This document shows, in pieces, positions 1-6,866 of a DNA stretch of 9,397 nt. How positions within the stretch are numbered: the first letter of the stretch is position 1; each line of letters begins with the position of its first letter. Position numbers and translations under genes: made by a program. The notes beneath the pieces were generated by a model. The model saw only the letters and a program-made list of their open reading frames with translations, had not been told where the DNA came from and ran no database searches. Location of the stretch: contig PWVY01000263.1 in assembly GCA_003561665.1 (NCBI GenBank), positions 1 to 9,397 of the forward strand, read 5' to 3'. This DNA is from Thermoplasmata archaeon (GTDB lineage Archaea > Thermoplasmatota > SW-10-69-26).

Positions 1-1
1 C

Positions 2-259
2 GGCGCCGAGGAACTCATCGACGACGACCACCTCACGCGCAACGACGATCGTCTCCCTACGTGCATCGCGTCCGCGATCCTCCAATCCATCAAGTACCAC
101 GACGAGGGGGACCCCTTCTGCGATGCGAAAGGTTGCCGCTTGTTCAACCCCCACTGGCAAGAAGACCTCACCGAAACGATGGCGACAAAGCACCTCTGCC
201 CCGACCATGAGGCCTGGGCAAAAACCCTCGAACCCTCCCCTACGATGGGCGAGGCTTGA
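2..259 (+). CDS. Partial Cys/His-rich protein, C-terminal 85 residues
   Basis: An open reading frame enters from the left edge and ends at TGA 257-259, so only the C-terminus is visible and the start lies outside. Counting from the first complete codon there are cysteines at 21, 40, 45 and 66. C40 and C45 form a CX4C pair, C66 and H69 a CX2H pair, and the segment between contains CRLFNPHWQEDL. This looks like a small metal-binding module, probably zinc. Codons are mostly C-ended, as in the other + strand genes, which supports real coding. The pattern faintly recalls the Cys-rich tails of archaeal zincin-like metallopeptidases (archaemetzincin- or DUF6775-like), but no HExxH catalytic motif is in view, so that identity is a guess. 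The next gene is convergent and begins at the very next base. Confidence 0.6.
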   Translation, partial: GAEELIDDDHLTRNDDRLPTCIASAILQSIKYHDEGDPFCDAKGCRLFNPHWQEDLTETMATKHLCPDHEAWAKTLEPSPTMGEA

Positions 260-658
260 TCACGAACGCGACTCCAAATCCACCACGAGGCGAGCAATCT
301 TCGCCCGAACCTCCGATCGCAGAACCTCCTCCCGCTCCTCGAACGCTCCCTCCAAAACGAACCGAGCCAACACGCCCTCCTCGCTCTTTTCCAACGCCCA
401 CCGAGCCACCGTCCCGTTCTCATCCTCGATAACCCACGAACGCTCCGGCTGACGATCCACGATGCGCCCCGCTAACCGATCCCCCGAGCGAGTCACAAGA
501 TCCAACAGGTTCCCCGCAGCCTCGGGCGTGGACGGACCACGCTGATAGGCCTCCTCGATGCCAGGAGCATACAACGGGATGTTCTCCGGGTGCGTGATCG
601 CCTCGAACACATCCTCAAGGGGAGCATGAATGGCTAACTCGGTCTCGATGCGCGCCAT
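260..658 (-). CDS. SRPBCC-fold (START / polyketide cyclase-like) protein
   Basis: A 132-residue protein beginning MARIETELAIHAPLEDVFEAI, the usual N-terminal strand plus helix of the SRPBCC superfamily (Bet v1/polyketide cyclase/START-like). These proteins form a helix-grip fold with a deep hydrophobic pocket and usually bind or modify a small lipophilic ligand. The mid-region (PERSWVIEDENGTVARWALE) and a long C-terminal helix fit the full domain, and the length is typical. I chose the ATG at 656-658 over one 26 codons upstream at 734-736. The shorter form starts at the conserved strand and has a GGAGAGG-like Shine-Dalgarno sequence before it, whereas the longer start would lie inside the probable TATA region. 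The coding strand is G-rich, unlike its neighbours, matching the skew of the minus strand here. It is convergent with the partial gene to its left and divergent from the peroxiredoxin. The ligand is unknown. Confidence 0.75.
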   Translation of the reverse strand: MARIETELAIHAPLEDVFEAITHPENIPLYAPGIEEAYQRGPSTPEAAGNLLDLVTRSGDRLAGRIVDRQPERSWVIEDENGTVARWALEKSEEGVLARFVLEGAFEEREEVLRSEVRAKIARLVVDLESRS

Positions 659-740
659 GACGCCGCCCCTCTCCAAGGTCTCCTTCAAGACCGTTTCGCC
701 AAAGCCCTCCTTAAGAGGCCCCGCGTGGGAGCACACAACG

Positions 741-748
741 ATTTAAAC
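741..748. promoter_or_regulatory. Shared TATA-like element between divergent genes
   Basis: ATTTAAAC (read on the other strand, GTTTAAAT) is the most AT-rich patch in the 129-bp divergent gap. On + it would place transcription start near 770, giving the peroxiredoxin at 788 a leader of about 18 nt. On - it would place it near 718, giving the SRPBCC gene a leader of about 60 nt. The near-symmetry of TTTAAA could allow one element to serve both genes. This rests on position and composition only. Confidence 0.4.
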
Positions 749-787
749 CGTCCTCCAGGATAGAAGGCTCTACGTTCTGGTGATCCG

Positions 788-1288
788 ATGAGGGTTCAAA
801 TTGGCGATCCAGCCCCCCGGTTCGAAGCTCAGGTCACCGACGGGAAAAACATCCAAGCGTTCACCATGGAGCACGAGCTTGCAAAGAACGTCCCGATCGT
901 GCTCGCGTTTTTCCCCTTCGCATTCACCGGCGTCTGCGAGACGCAACTCCTGGACCTCACCCGGCGGATAGATGCCCTGGATGAAGCCAACGCGCGCGTC
1001 TTCGGCGTCAGCGTGGATAGCCCCTTCACGCTTCGAACCTATCACACCGAACTCGCCCTCGAGTTCCCCTTGATCAGCGACTTCAACCGCGAAGCCATCG
1101 AAGCGTACGATCTTGCCCACGATCGCCTTCTGGGCCTTCAACACCCTTCCAAGCGTGCCACCGTCATCATCAACCCCCAGGGGACCATCGCTTGGACCTG
1201 GACCACGGACGATCCCGAAGAGAAACCCCGCATCGACGCGATCGTCCAAGCGGTCCGGAAGGCGAACGGGAACACGCCGTCCATCTGA
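788..1288 (+). CDS. Peroxiredoxin, single-cysteine AhpE/BCP-like
   Basis: A 166-residue thioredoxin-fold peroxidase that reduces hydrogen peroxide and organic hydroperoxides, presumably in the cytosol. The peroxidatic site is FPFAFTGVCETQL, giving the universal PxxxTxxC motif with P43, T47 and C50. R123 in SKRATVIIN fits the conserved active-site arginine. C50 is the only cysteine, so there is no resolving cysteine in the chain and it must act as a 1-Cys enzyme recycled by an external thiol. The PFAFTGVC sequence and the full length resemble the AhpE branch more than PrxQ. The ATG at 788 is preceded by GGTGAT (779-784), complementary to the CACC-containing 3' end of archaeal 16S rRNA. A second, different peroxiredoxin lies at 6867-7319. 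The substrate and electron donor are not visible here. Confidence 0.9.
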   Translation: MRVQIGDPAPRFEAQVTDGKNIQAFTMEHELAKNVPIVLAFFPFAFTGVCETQLLDLTRRIDALDEANARVFGVSVDSPFTLRTYHTELALEFPLISDFNREAIEAYDLAHDRLLGLQHPSKRATVIINPQGTIAWTWTTDDPEEKPRIDAIVQAVRKANGNTPSI

Positions 1289-1289
1289 T

Positions 1290-1307
1290 CCAGAGGAATA
1301 GCTCTGG
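1290..1307 (+). terminator. Hairpin just after the peroxiredoxin stop
   Basis: CCAGAG (1290-1295) and CTCTGG (1302-1307) form a perfect 6-bp stem with a 6-nt loop (GAATAG), starting one base after the stop codon. No clear T-run follows, so a bacterial-style intrinsic terminator is not demonstrated. It could terminate or stabilise the 3' end of the peroxiredoxin transcript before the smc promoter. Confidence 0.35.
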
Positions 1308-1362
1308 TTCGAGCCTGAGTCCCCGTTTCACCCGCCAAAACGCCCATATCGGCGAACCAATC

Positions 1363-1378
1363 TGAAAACGTTTAAGTA
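1363..1378 (+). promoter_or_regulatory. BRE/TATA-like promoter of the smc–scpA–scpB operon
   Basis: TGAAAACG followed by TTTAAGTA (1371-1378) resembles a purine-rich BRE plus an archaeal TATA box, in the most AT-rich part of the 194-bp gap. The expected transcription start is near 1400, giving a leader of about 82 nt before the smc ATG at 1483. An 8-bp palindrome, AAACGTTT (1366-1373), spans the BRE/TATA junction and could be a regulator site. Confidence 0.5.
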
Positions 1379-1471
1379 CGGAAGCAAGACATTCGCTCGG
1401 TGGATGGGATCAGGACCACCAGCCGGGGATGAGGCTACGTTCTCCCGGCCATGAGGCCTGGCGCCACCAAC

Positions 1472-1475
1472 GGAG
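1472..1475 (+). promoter_or_regulatory. Shine-Dalgarno site that decides the smc start
   Basis: GGAG lies 7 nt before the ATG at 1483. The upstream in-frame ATG at 1429 has no comparable site. GCCAC (1463-1467) and GTGGC (1475-1479) could form a small stem that presents the site in a 7-nt loop (1468-1474). Confidence 0.55.
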
Positions 1476-1482
1476 TGGCCCG

Positions 1483-4400
1483 ATGCACCTCAAGCGCGTC
1501 GAGATGAAGAACTTCAAATCGTTCCGGGATGCCGATGTCCCCTTCCAAGAAGGGTTCACCGGCATCACGGGACCCAACGGAAGCGGCAAGAGCAACATCT
1601 CGGACGCGATCCTCTTCGTGCTCGGCACAAGCAGCAGCAAAGCCATCCGCGCAGGTCGCCTTGCCGATCTCATCCACAACGGTGGAACCGACGGGAAACC
1701 TCGCGACGAATGCAAGGTGAGCCTCCTCTTCGACAACACCGACCGAACCATCCCCCTCGACGAGGACGAGATCCGGCTCACACGACGACTGAAACGAAGC
1801 CCCAGCGACCCGGACCGCGTCAACAGCTACTACTACGTCAACGGGGACTCAAGCACGCTCACCGAGTTCGAAGATTTGCTCAGCCACGCGCGCATCAGCG
1901 CAGACGGATACAACATCGTGCAGCAAGGCGATGTGACGCGCATCGTCACCATGAGCAACACCGAGCGCCGTAAGATCCTCGACGAGATCGCAGGCATCAC
2001 GCGGTTCGACGGTGAGATCAACGACGCAGAACGCCAACGCGACGAGGTCGAAGAGAACCTCGAACGCACCCGCCTTATCCTCCGCGAAGTCAACCAACAC
2101 CTCAAACAACTCACCAAAGAGAAAGACCGAGCAGCTCGCTACCGCAAGCTCCAAGACGAGCTCGAAACCGTCAAGGGAAAACTCGCCAAGAAACAAGTCT
2201 ACGGGCTCGTGCAAGAACTCAACAACGTTCACGCAAGCATCGAAAGCTACCAAGAAGAAGGCACCAAGCTCGAAATCGAGAGAACCACGGCCATCGAGGA
2301 GATCAACGAGGTCGAACAGCGCCTCGAAGACCTTGACGAGAAGATGGCGGAACTCGGCGGCGAAGACGCCAAGAAGCGCCAACAAGAGCTCCAAAGCCTC
2401 AAAGAAGACCTCGCCACAGCGCGCCAGATGGCCAACCACTTCAAGAACGAAGTCCAAGAAGTCAAGATCGACCTCAACGAGGCCCAAGCCGACCACGCCC
2501 AAGCCGAAGACAACCTCAAAGGCATTCTCGAAGAGAAACAAGAGGTCCAAGACGCGCTCTCCTCATGGCGAGACGAAGCCGAAACCCTCACCGAGGACCT
2601 TGAAGCCACCAAAGCCAAGATCAGCGAGGGAAGCGAACGATCCCAAGAGCTCCAACGCTCCCTCGCCAAGCTCAAACAACGCTACGAATCCGCGCAAGAC
2701 GACCGGCACGAAGCCCACTTGCACAAGGAGAGCCTCGAAGAACGCCTCGAACGCATCGAAGCCGAACACCTCGAGACCGAGGAAGCCCTCGAAACGGCCA
2801 AGTTCGAGACGAAGGACCTACGCTGGGCCGCCAAGGAAGCCAAGAAAGAACACGAAGCCCTCAAAGAAGAGAAAGACCAGATTCAACAGGAACTCTTCGA
2901 AGCCAAGAAAGCACAAGCCGACCTCAACAAAGCGATCCAGGACCTCGAACCCGAGATACGCGAGCTTCGAAACAAATACACTCAACGGAAAGCCGAGTTC
3001 GAAGCCGCCGCGAACGTCGGAGGCTTCAGCCGCGCCGTCGAAGCCATCCTCGAAGCACGCGACACGGGAACGCTTGAGGGTATCCATGGGACCATCGCTG
3101 AACTCGGGGAACCCCCCGAGGACCTTGAAACCGCACTGGAGATCTGCGCCGGCGGCGCGATGCAAGCCGTCATCGTCGAAGACGACCAGGTCGCCAGCGA
3201 AGCTATCCAATACCTGAAAAAGAACAAGCTCGGCCGCGTCAAATTCCTCCCCCTCAACAAGCTCAGCTACCGCCGCCCCCAAGGCAAAGCCCTCATGGCC
3301 TCACGAGACGACCGCGCCATCGGGTTCGCTGTCGACCTCATCGATTACGACGAAGCCTACAAACCCGCGTTCAGCTACGTCTTCCGAAGCACCCTCATCG
3401 TCGAGAACCTTGAAGCCGCCCGCCAACTCATGGGCGGGGTCCGGCTTGTCACCAAGAACGGGGAACTCATCGACGCGGGCGGAGCCATGACCGGCGGCAG
3501 CATCCGCAAACGCAAACGCGCCGGCTTCAACGTTCAACGCAAGGACCAACTCGAAGAACTCGGCAAAAAGCTTCGAGCCAAAGTCACAGAGAAAGAAACG
3601 CTCGAAGCGCAAGAACGCCAACGCGCCGACGAGGTCCGCCAACACCGAGAGAAAGTTCGCGAACTCGAAAGCGAACTCGTCAAGCAAGAAACCAAACACA
3701 ACGAGGCCAAGCGCCAAGCCGAGGACGCCAACGCGCGCATCGAAAGCCTCGAAGAAACACTTGACGCCCTCCAGGAACGCTTAGAAAAAACGCAAACCGA
3801 TCTCGAGGAAGCCACGCACGCGTTCGAAACCGCCGACGAAGAGCTTGAACGCTTGGAAGCCAAGCGTGACGAGAAGAGCGAGGCTTTGATGCAATCCACC
3901 CAGCAAGCCCTCGCCGACAAGCTGGAAACGTTACGGGAAGAACGCGAAAGCATCCGCGACACGCTCAGCGAGTTCGAAGCCCGAAGAGAAGCCCTCGAAG
4001 AGAAAGAACGCATCGCGCGGGAACGGCGCGACGAGATCGCTCAACGCGTCGTGGAGCTTGAAGCCAAGCGAGATGAGCACAAAGCCGAGATCGAAGGGTA
4101 CCAAGCCAAACAAGAGAACCTCCAAGAAGAGATCAACGTCCTCGAAGAACTCGTCAACGAACACGACGCGCAAGTCCAGGACGTCAGAGAAGAGCGTGAA
4201 AAGTGGCTTGAGAAGAAATACCAACTAGAGAACAAGCGCGACCGGATCCAAGACAACATCGACGCAAACCAGGACCTCGTCGTGCAGTTCAAAGGACGCA
4301 TCCCCGTCATCGAATCCAACCTCGAAGAGGCCCAGAACGAACTCGACGCCATGGAGGTTGACATCCCGGAGGATGTGCCCGAAAGCCAGCAAGAGCTCAA

Positions 4401-5064
4401 GAAAGAATCCTCCCGCCTCGAAGGCGCCATGACGCGGCTTGAACCTGTCAACATGCGCGCGCTGGAAGAATACGAGGAACAAGAGAAACGCAAAGACGAG
4501 CTCGAAGACGAACTCGAACGCCTCGAGCGCGAACGCGAAAGCCTCATCGAACTCACCGAAGAACTCATCGGACGAAAGAAAGACGCGCTCATGACCGTGT
4601 TCGAAGAGGTCAACGAGAACTTCCAAGAGACCTTCAAGAAACTCAGCGGCGGAGGAGAAGCCCGCCTCGAACTCGAAAACGCTGTGGACCCCTTCGAAGG
4701 TGGACTCATCCTCAAAAGCCAACCGCACGGGAAAAAGGTACACCGCCTAGAAGCCCTCAGCGGTGGCGAGAAAAGCCTCACCGCCCTCTCCTTCATCTTC
4801 GCCATCCAACGCTACGCCCCTAGCCCCTTCTACGTGCTCGACGAGGTCGACATGTTCCTCGACGGGGTCAACAGCGAACTCATCGCCAAGATGGTCCGCG
4901 AGAACAGCCAACGCGCCCAATTCATCATGGTCAGCCTCCGAAAAGTCACGCTCAAACTCGCCGATCACGTCTACGGGGTCACCATGCGCGATGGCATCAC
5001 GCAGATCCTCGGCACCGTGAACGTCGACGACATCGTGCACACCGAAGAACTGGAGGCCCCATGA
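1483..5064 (+). CDS. smc: Chromosome partition / condensin ATPase SMC
   Basis: A 1193-residue SMC protein, the motor of prokaryotic condensin that extrudes and organises DNA loops during segregation. Order of parts: N-terminal ATPase lobe with Walker A GPNGSGKSN (about 30-38); arginine-rich R-loop around 48-67; Q-loop glutamine near 147; ascending coiled coil (about 165-505); hinge (about 513-675), including the GGAMTGGS segment typical of the dimerisation domain; descending coiled coil (about 685-1030); C-terminal lobe with signature LSGGEKSLTALS from 1092, Walker B FYVLDEVD with D1120 and catalytic E1121, and D-loop FLDGVN. All ATPase motifs are intact and the length is normal for archaeal SMC. 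I chose the ATG at 1483 because homologues start with MHLKR-type sequences and it has a Shine-Dalgarno site; an in-frame ATG at 1429 would add 18 unrelated residues. Its stop overlaps the scpA start as ATGA. Confidence 0.97.
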   Translation: MHLKRVEMKNFKSFRDADVPFQEGFTGITGPNGSGKSNISDAILFVLGTSSSKAIRAGRLADLIHNGGTDGKPRDECKVSLLFDNTDRTIPLDEDEIRLTRRLKRSPSDPDRVNSYYYVNGDSSTLTEFEDLLSHARISADGYNIVQQGDVTRIVTMSNTERRKILDEIAGITRFDGEINDAERQRDEVEENLERTRLILREVNQHLKQLTKEKDRAARYRKLQDELETVKGKLAKKQVYGLVQELNNVHASIESYQEEGTKLEIERTTAIEEINEVEQRLEDLDEKMAELGGEDAKKRQQELQSLKEDLATARQMANHFKNEVQEVKIDLNEAQADHAQAEDNLKGILEEKQEVQDALSSWRDEAETLTEDLEATKAKISEGSERSQELQRSLAKLKQRYESAQDDRHEAHLHKESLEERLERIEAEHLETEEALETAKFETKDLRWAAKEAKKEHEALKEEKDQIQQELFEAKKAQADLNKAIQDLEPEIRELRNKYTQRKAEFEAAANVGGFSRAVEAILEARDTGTLEGIHGTIAELGEPPEDLETALEICAGGAMQAVIVEDDQVASEAIQYLKKNKLGRVKFLPLNKLSYRRPQGKALMASRDDRAIGFAVDLIDYDEAYKPAFSYVFRSTLIVENLEAARQLMGGVRLVTKNGELIDAGGAMTGGSIRKRKRAGFNVQRKDQLEELGKKLRAKVTEKETLEAQERQRADEVRQHREKVRELESELVKQETKHNEAKRQAEDANARIESLEETLDALQERLEKTQTDLEEATHAFETADEELERLEAKRDEKSEALMQSTQQALADKLETLREERESIRDTLSEFEARREALEEKERIARERRDEIAQRVVELEAKRDEHKAEIEGYQAKQENLQEEINVLEELVNEHDAQVQDVREEREKWLEKKYQLENKRDRIQDNIDANQDLVVQFKGRIPVIESNLEEAQNELDAMEVDIPEDVPESQQELKKESSRLEGAMTRLEPVNMRALEEYEEQEKRKDELEDELERLERERESLIELTEELIGRKKDALMTVFEEVNENFQETFKKLSGGGEARLELENAVDPFEGGLILKSQPHGKKVHRLEALSGGEKSLTALSFIFAIQRYAPSPFYVLDEVDMFLDGVNSELIAKMVRENSQRAQFIMVSLRKVTLKLADHVYGVTMRDGITQILGTVNVDDIVHTEELEAP
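5052..5056 (+). promoter_or_regulatory. Shine-Dalgarno site for scpA inside the smc 3' end
   Basis: GGAGG, within the last codons of smc, lies 4 nt before the scpA ATG at 5061. Together with the ATGA stop/start overlap it points to reinitiation or coupled translation, keeping kleisin output tied to SMC. Confidence 0.5.
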
Positions 5065-6161
5065 CGAACGAAGCAGACGCCACCAAACTGATCGCAACCG
5101 CCGCCAAAGACGGCACCGACGCCATCGCACGCGCCAACCACGGCCCCATGGGGGGCAACCCCAACCAAAACAACGGGTCCACTCAAGAACCCAACGCCGT
5201 CATCGAGCACCTCCTCCTCCACCGCTCCCTCACCGATCACGACCCCGACCGCCTCACCGAATTCTTAGACCTTGCACGCAACGAGGTCGCCAACTTCAGG
5301 AACCCCTTCGACCGAGCCATCGCCCTCACCTTCCGCCTCGTCCTCGACGAGCAACTGGACCCCTGGAGCATCGACCTGGCCACGTTCAGCACGCTCTACG
5401 CCGAGCGCGTCCGCGATACGCCCCACGTGGACCTAATCACCGCCGGACGACTCCTCGCCATGGCCTGGAACGTGCTCCTTGCCCAAACCGATGCCCTGCT
5501 CGCACGAGCCGAACCCCAAGACGAAGACCCTCACGACGACGACCCCTGGGGCGAAGGCCTCTGGGATGACCTCCCAGGCGACTGGAACGAACCCATCGAG
5601 CACGACACCGACCAACAATACACCCAACACGTGCTCGACGACACGAACGATCCTCCCATCAGCGAGAGCGTCTTCCACCAAGGCGACCGCCGCGTCACCC
5701 TCTACGAGCTCGTTGAAGCCCTCGAAGAAGGACGACGAGACGCAGAGCGCCGCAAACGCATCAACGAAGAGCGACGCAAAGCCCGCGAACAACGCGCCCA
5801 AGAAAACGAAGACGAGGACGTCACCGAGGAAGTGCACGAAGAAGACATGGAAGCCGAGATCCACGACGTCCGCACCCGCCTACGCAAACTCGAAACAGGG
5901 GAACCCACAGCCCTCCACGGCGTCCACGACGGCACCCGCAACGACTTCCTCAGCGTGTTCGTCTCCAGCCTCTTCCTCTCCCGCGCCCGCATGATCGACG
6001 TCGAACAGGAAGCCTTCCCCCACAGCGCCATCCTCATCACCCCCCGCGATCGCCTACACGACGACGACGCCCCCCTCGTCGGCCTCCCCGACGCCGACGC
6101 CGACTTCGACGAACGCGCCCAAGAAGAAGACAACGCCCAGGAGGCCACGCCGGATGCCTGA
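5061..6161 (+). CDS. scpA: Kleisin subunit ScpA of the SMC complex, with extended acidic linker
   Basis: A 366-residue kleisin that bridges the two heads of the SMC dimer and recruits ScpB. The conserved N-terminal domain runs from about 80 to 150 (NPFDRAIALTFRLVLDEQLD, then PWSIDLATF), which in the family contacts the SMC neck. The linker includes RRVTLYELVEALEEG near 210-224. The C-terminal winged helix (about 282-330, with NDFLSVFVSSLFLSRARMI) would bind the other head. The protein is long for ScpA, which is usually about 230-280 residues. The excess is a polar N-terminal extension of about 45 residues with an Asn/Gly-rich stretch, an Asp/Glu-rich linker (about 153-195 and 245-265) and an acidic tail. 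The start overlaps the smc stop by 4 nt (ATGA), and the stop overlaps the scpB start. Function is firm from domain and context; the role of the acidic parts is unknown. Confidence 0.9.
   Translation: MTNEADATKLIATAAKDGTDAIARANHGPMGGNPNQNNGSTQEPNAVIEHLLLHRSLTDHDPDRLTEFLDLARNEVANFRNPFDRAIALTFRLVLDEQLDPWSIDLATFSTLYAERVRDTPHVDLITAGRLLAMAWNVLLAQTDALLARAEPQDEDPHDDDPWGEGLWDDLPGDWNEPIEHDTDQQYTQHVLDDTNDPPISESVFHQGDRRVTLYELVEALEEGRRDAERRKRINEERRKAREQRAQENEDEDVTEEVHEEDMEAEIHDVRTRLRKLETGEPTALHGVHDGTRNDFLSVFVSSLFLSRARMIDVEQEAFPHSAILITPRDRLHDDDAPLVGLPDADADFDERAQEEDNAQEATPDA
6139..6144 (+). promoter_or_regulatory. Strong Shine-Dalgarno site for scpB
   Basis: AGGAGG, inside the scpA 3' end, lies 9 nt before the scpB ATG at 6154. 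It is the best Shine-Dalgarno match noted in the window and fixes the scpB start. Confidence 0.65.
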
Positions 6162-6795
6162 AACCACGCTCCAAGAAACCACGCGCGACGAAACAACCAA
6201 AGACCCACGCGACGACCCCGACCTCCTCGTCGAATCCGCCCTCTTCAGCGCCGGCACTCCCCTCGACATCGTCACCCTCTGCGAGAAAACCCACCTGGAC
6301 CAAGACACCGTCAAAACCGCCCTCAACGACCTCCAAACAACGTACGACGAACGCAGAACAAGCCTCCAAATCGTCAAAAGCGGAGAGAAATGGGGCATGG
6401 CCCTCACATCACGCTTTGCCGACGCCAGCCGCCACATCGTCCCCCCCGAGATCCCCCTCCACCTCCTGCGCACCCTCGCGCTCATCGCGTACCACCAACC
6501 CCTCCTCCAAAGCGACCTCAAAGACATGATCGGGAGCAAAGTCTACGAGCACGTTGGTCGCCTCACCGACGCCGGCCTCGTCAAAAAACAACCCGAAGGC
6601 CTCACCTACGCCCTCACCACGACGCGCGATTTCCCCGAGTACTTCGGCATCCCCGCAGACGAACCCGAACGCATCCGCGAATACCTCGCCGAGAAAGTCG
6701 GCCTCATCAGCGACGCCAACGCCCCCCAAACCCCCACCGCCACGGACGTCCGCGATGCACCCCCCATCCCCACCGTCAACCCCGACGGAGACTAA
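6154..6795 (+). CDS. scpB: SMC accessory protein ScpB
   Basis: A 213-residue protein with tandem winged-helix domains that dimerises and binds the central part of ScpA in the SMC–ScpAB condensin. The first winged helix covers about 24-80 (LLVESALFSAGTPLDIVTLC, a typical ScpB opening) and the second about 98-168 (LRTLALIAYHQPLLQSDLKD, then VYEHVGRLTDAGLVKK and DFPEYFGIP). The first 23 residues are polar and Thr/Asp-rich, and the last 25 or so are Pro/Thr-rich and probably disordered. The start overlaps the scpA stop by 8 nt and has a strong AGGAGG site, so the three genes should be translated together in near-fixed ratio. No clear terminator follows. Codon use is strongly C-ended, like smc and scpA. 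Confidence 0.93.
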   Translation: MPETTLQETTRDETTKDPRDDPDLLVESALFSAGTPLDIVTLCEKTHLDQDTVKTALNDLQTTYDERRTSLQIVKSGEKWGMALTSRFADASRHIVPPEIPLHLLRTLALIAYHQPLLQSDLKDMIGSKVYEHVGRLTDAGLVKKQPEGLTYALTTTRDFPEYFGIPADEPERIREYLAEKVGLISDANAPQTPTATDVRDAPPIPTVNPDGD

Positions 6796-6829
6796 CACCC
6801 CTCCCTATCCACCAAGCCCCAGCCTTCCC

Positions 6830-6852
6830 GTGGGCCTAAAAAGAAAGCCCAC
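6830..6852 (+). promoter_or_regulatory. Promoter of prxQ-type gene with inverted-repeat operator candidate
   Basis: CTAAAAAG (6836-6843) is a TATA-like element centred about 27 bp before the ATG at 6867, so transcription could begin at or next to the start codon. There is no Shine-Dalgarno sequence in the short upstream region, which fits a leaderless mRNA. GTGGGC (6830-6835) and GCCCAC (6847-6852) are perfect 6-bp inverted arms separated by 11 bp, exactly enclosing the TATA-like element. A dimeric repressor binding there would block TBP. The repeat could instead be an RNA hairpin ending the condensin operon, although its loop is A-rich rather than followed by T's. Confidence 0.45.
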
Positions 6853-6866
6853 CCATAGTTCCCACC

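Noticed and set aside
1304..1317. TGGTTCGAGCCTGA resembling a tRNA T-arm
   Set aside because: The T-stem does not pair over 5 bp, and the space a tRNA would need upstream is the peroxiredoxin coding end; no anticodon or acceptor stem was found.
1429..1482. Upstream in-frame ATG giving smc 18 extra residues
   Set aside because: The added residues do not resemble SMC N-termini, and there is no Shine-Dalgarno sequence, whereas 1483 has GGAG at 7 nt and the expected MHLKR start.
1849..2550. A 233-codon ORF on the minus strand opposite smc
   Set aside because: The Phe/Leu/Val/Glu-rich translation is the mirror of coiled-coil codons, with no start context or recognisable motif.
2012..3217. A 401-codon alternative-frame ORF inside smc on the + strand
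   Set aside because: Its translation is Lys/Ser/Thr/Arg/Pro low complexity, caused by the repetitive C-ended codons of the SMC coiled coil; smc itself is a certain gene across the same DNA.
4041..4805. A 254-codon Ser/Arg-rich ORF on the minus strand opposite the smc 3' end
   Set aside because: It is an antisense shadow of the coiled coil and the conserved SMC C-terminal lobe.
6088..6105. Short GCCGAC-type tandem repeat
   Set aside because: It encodes the Asp/Ala-rich acidic tail of ScpA and is simple codon repetition, not a mobile or CRISPR-like repeat.
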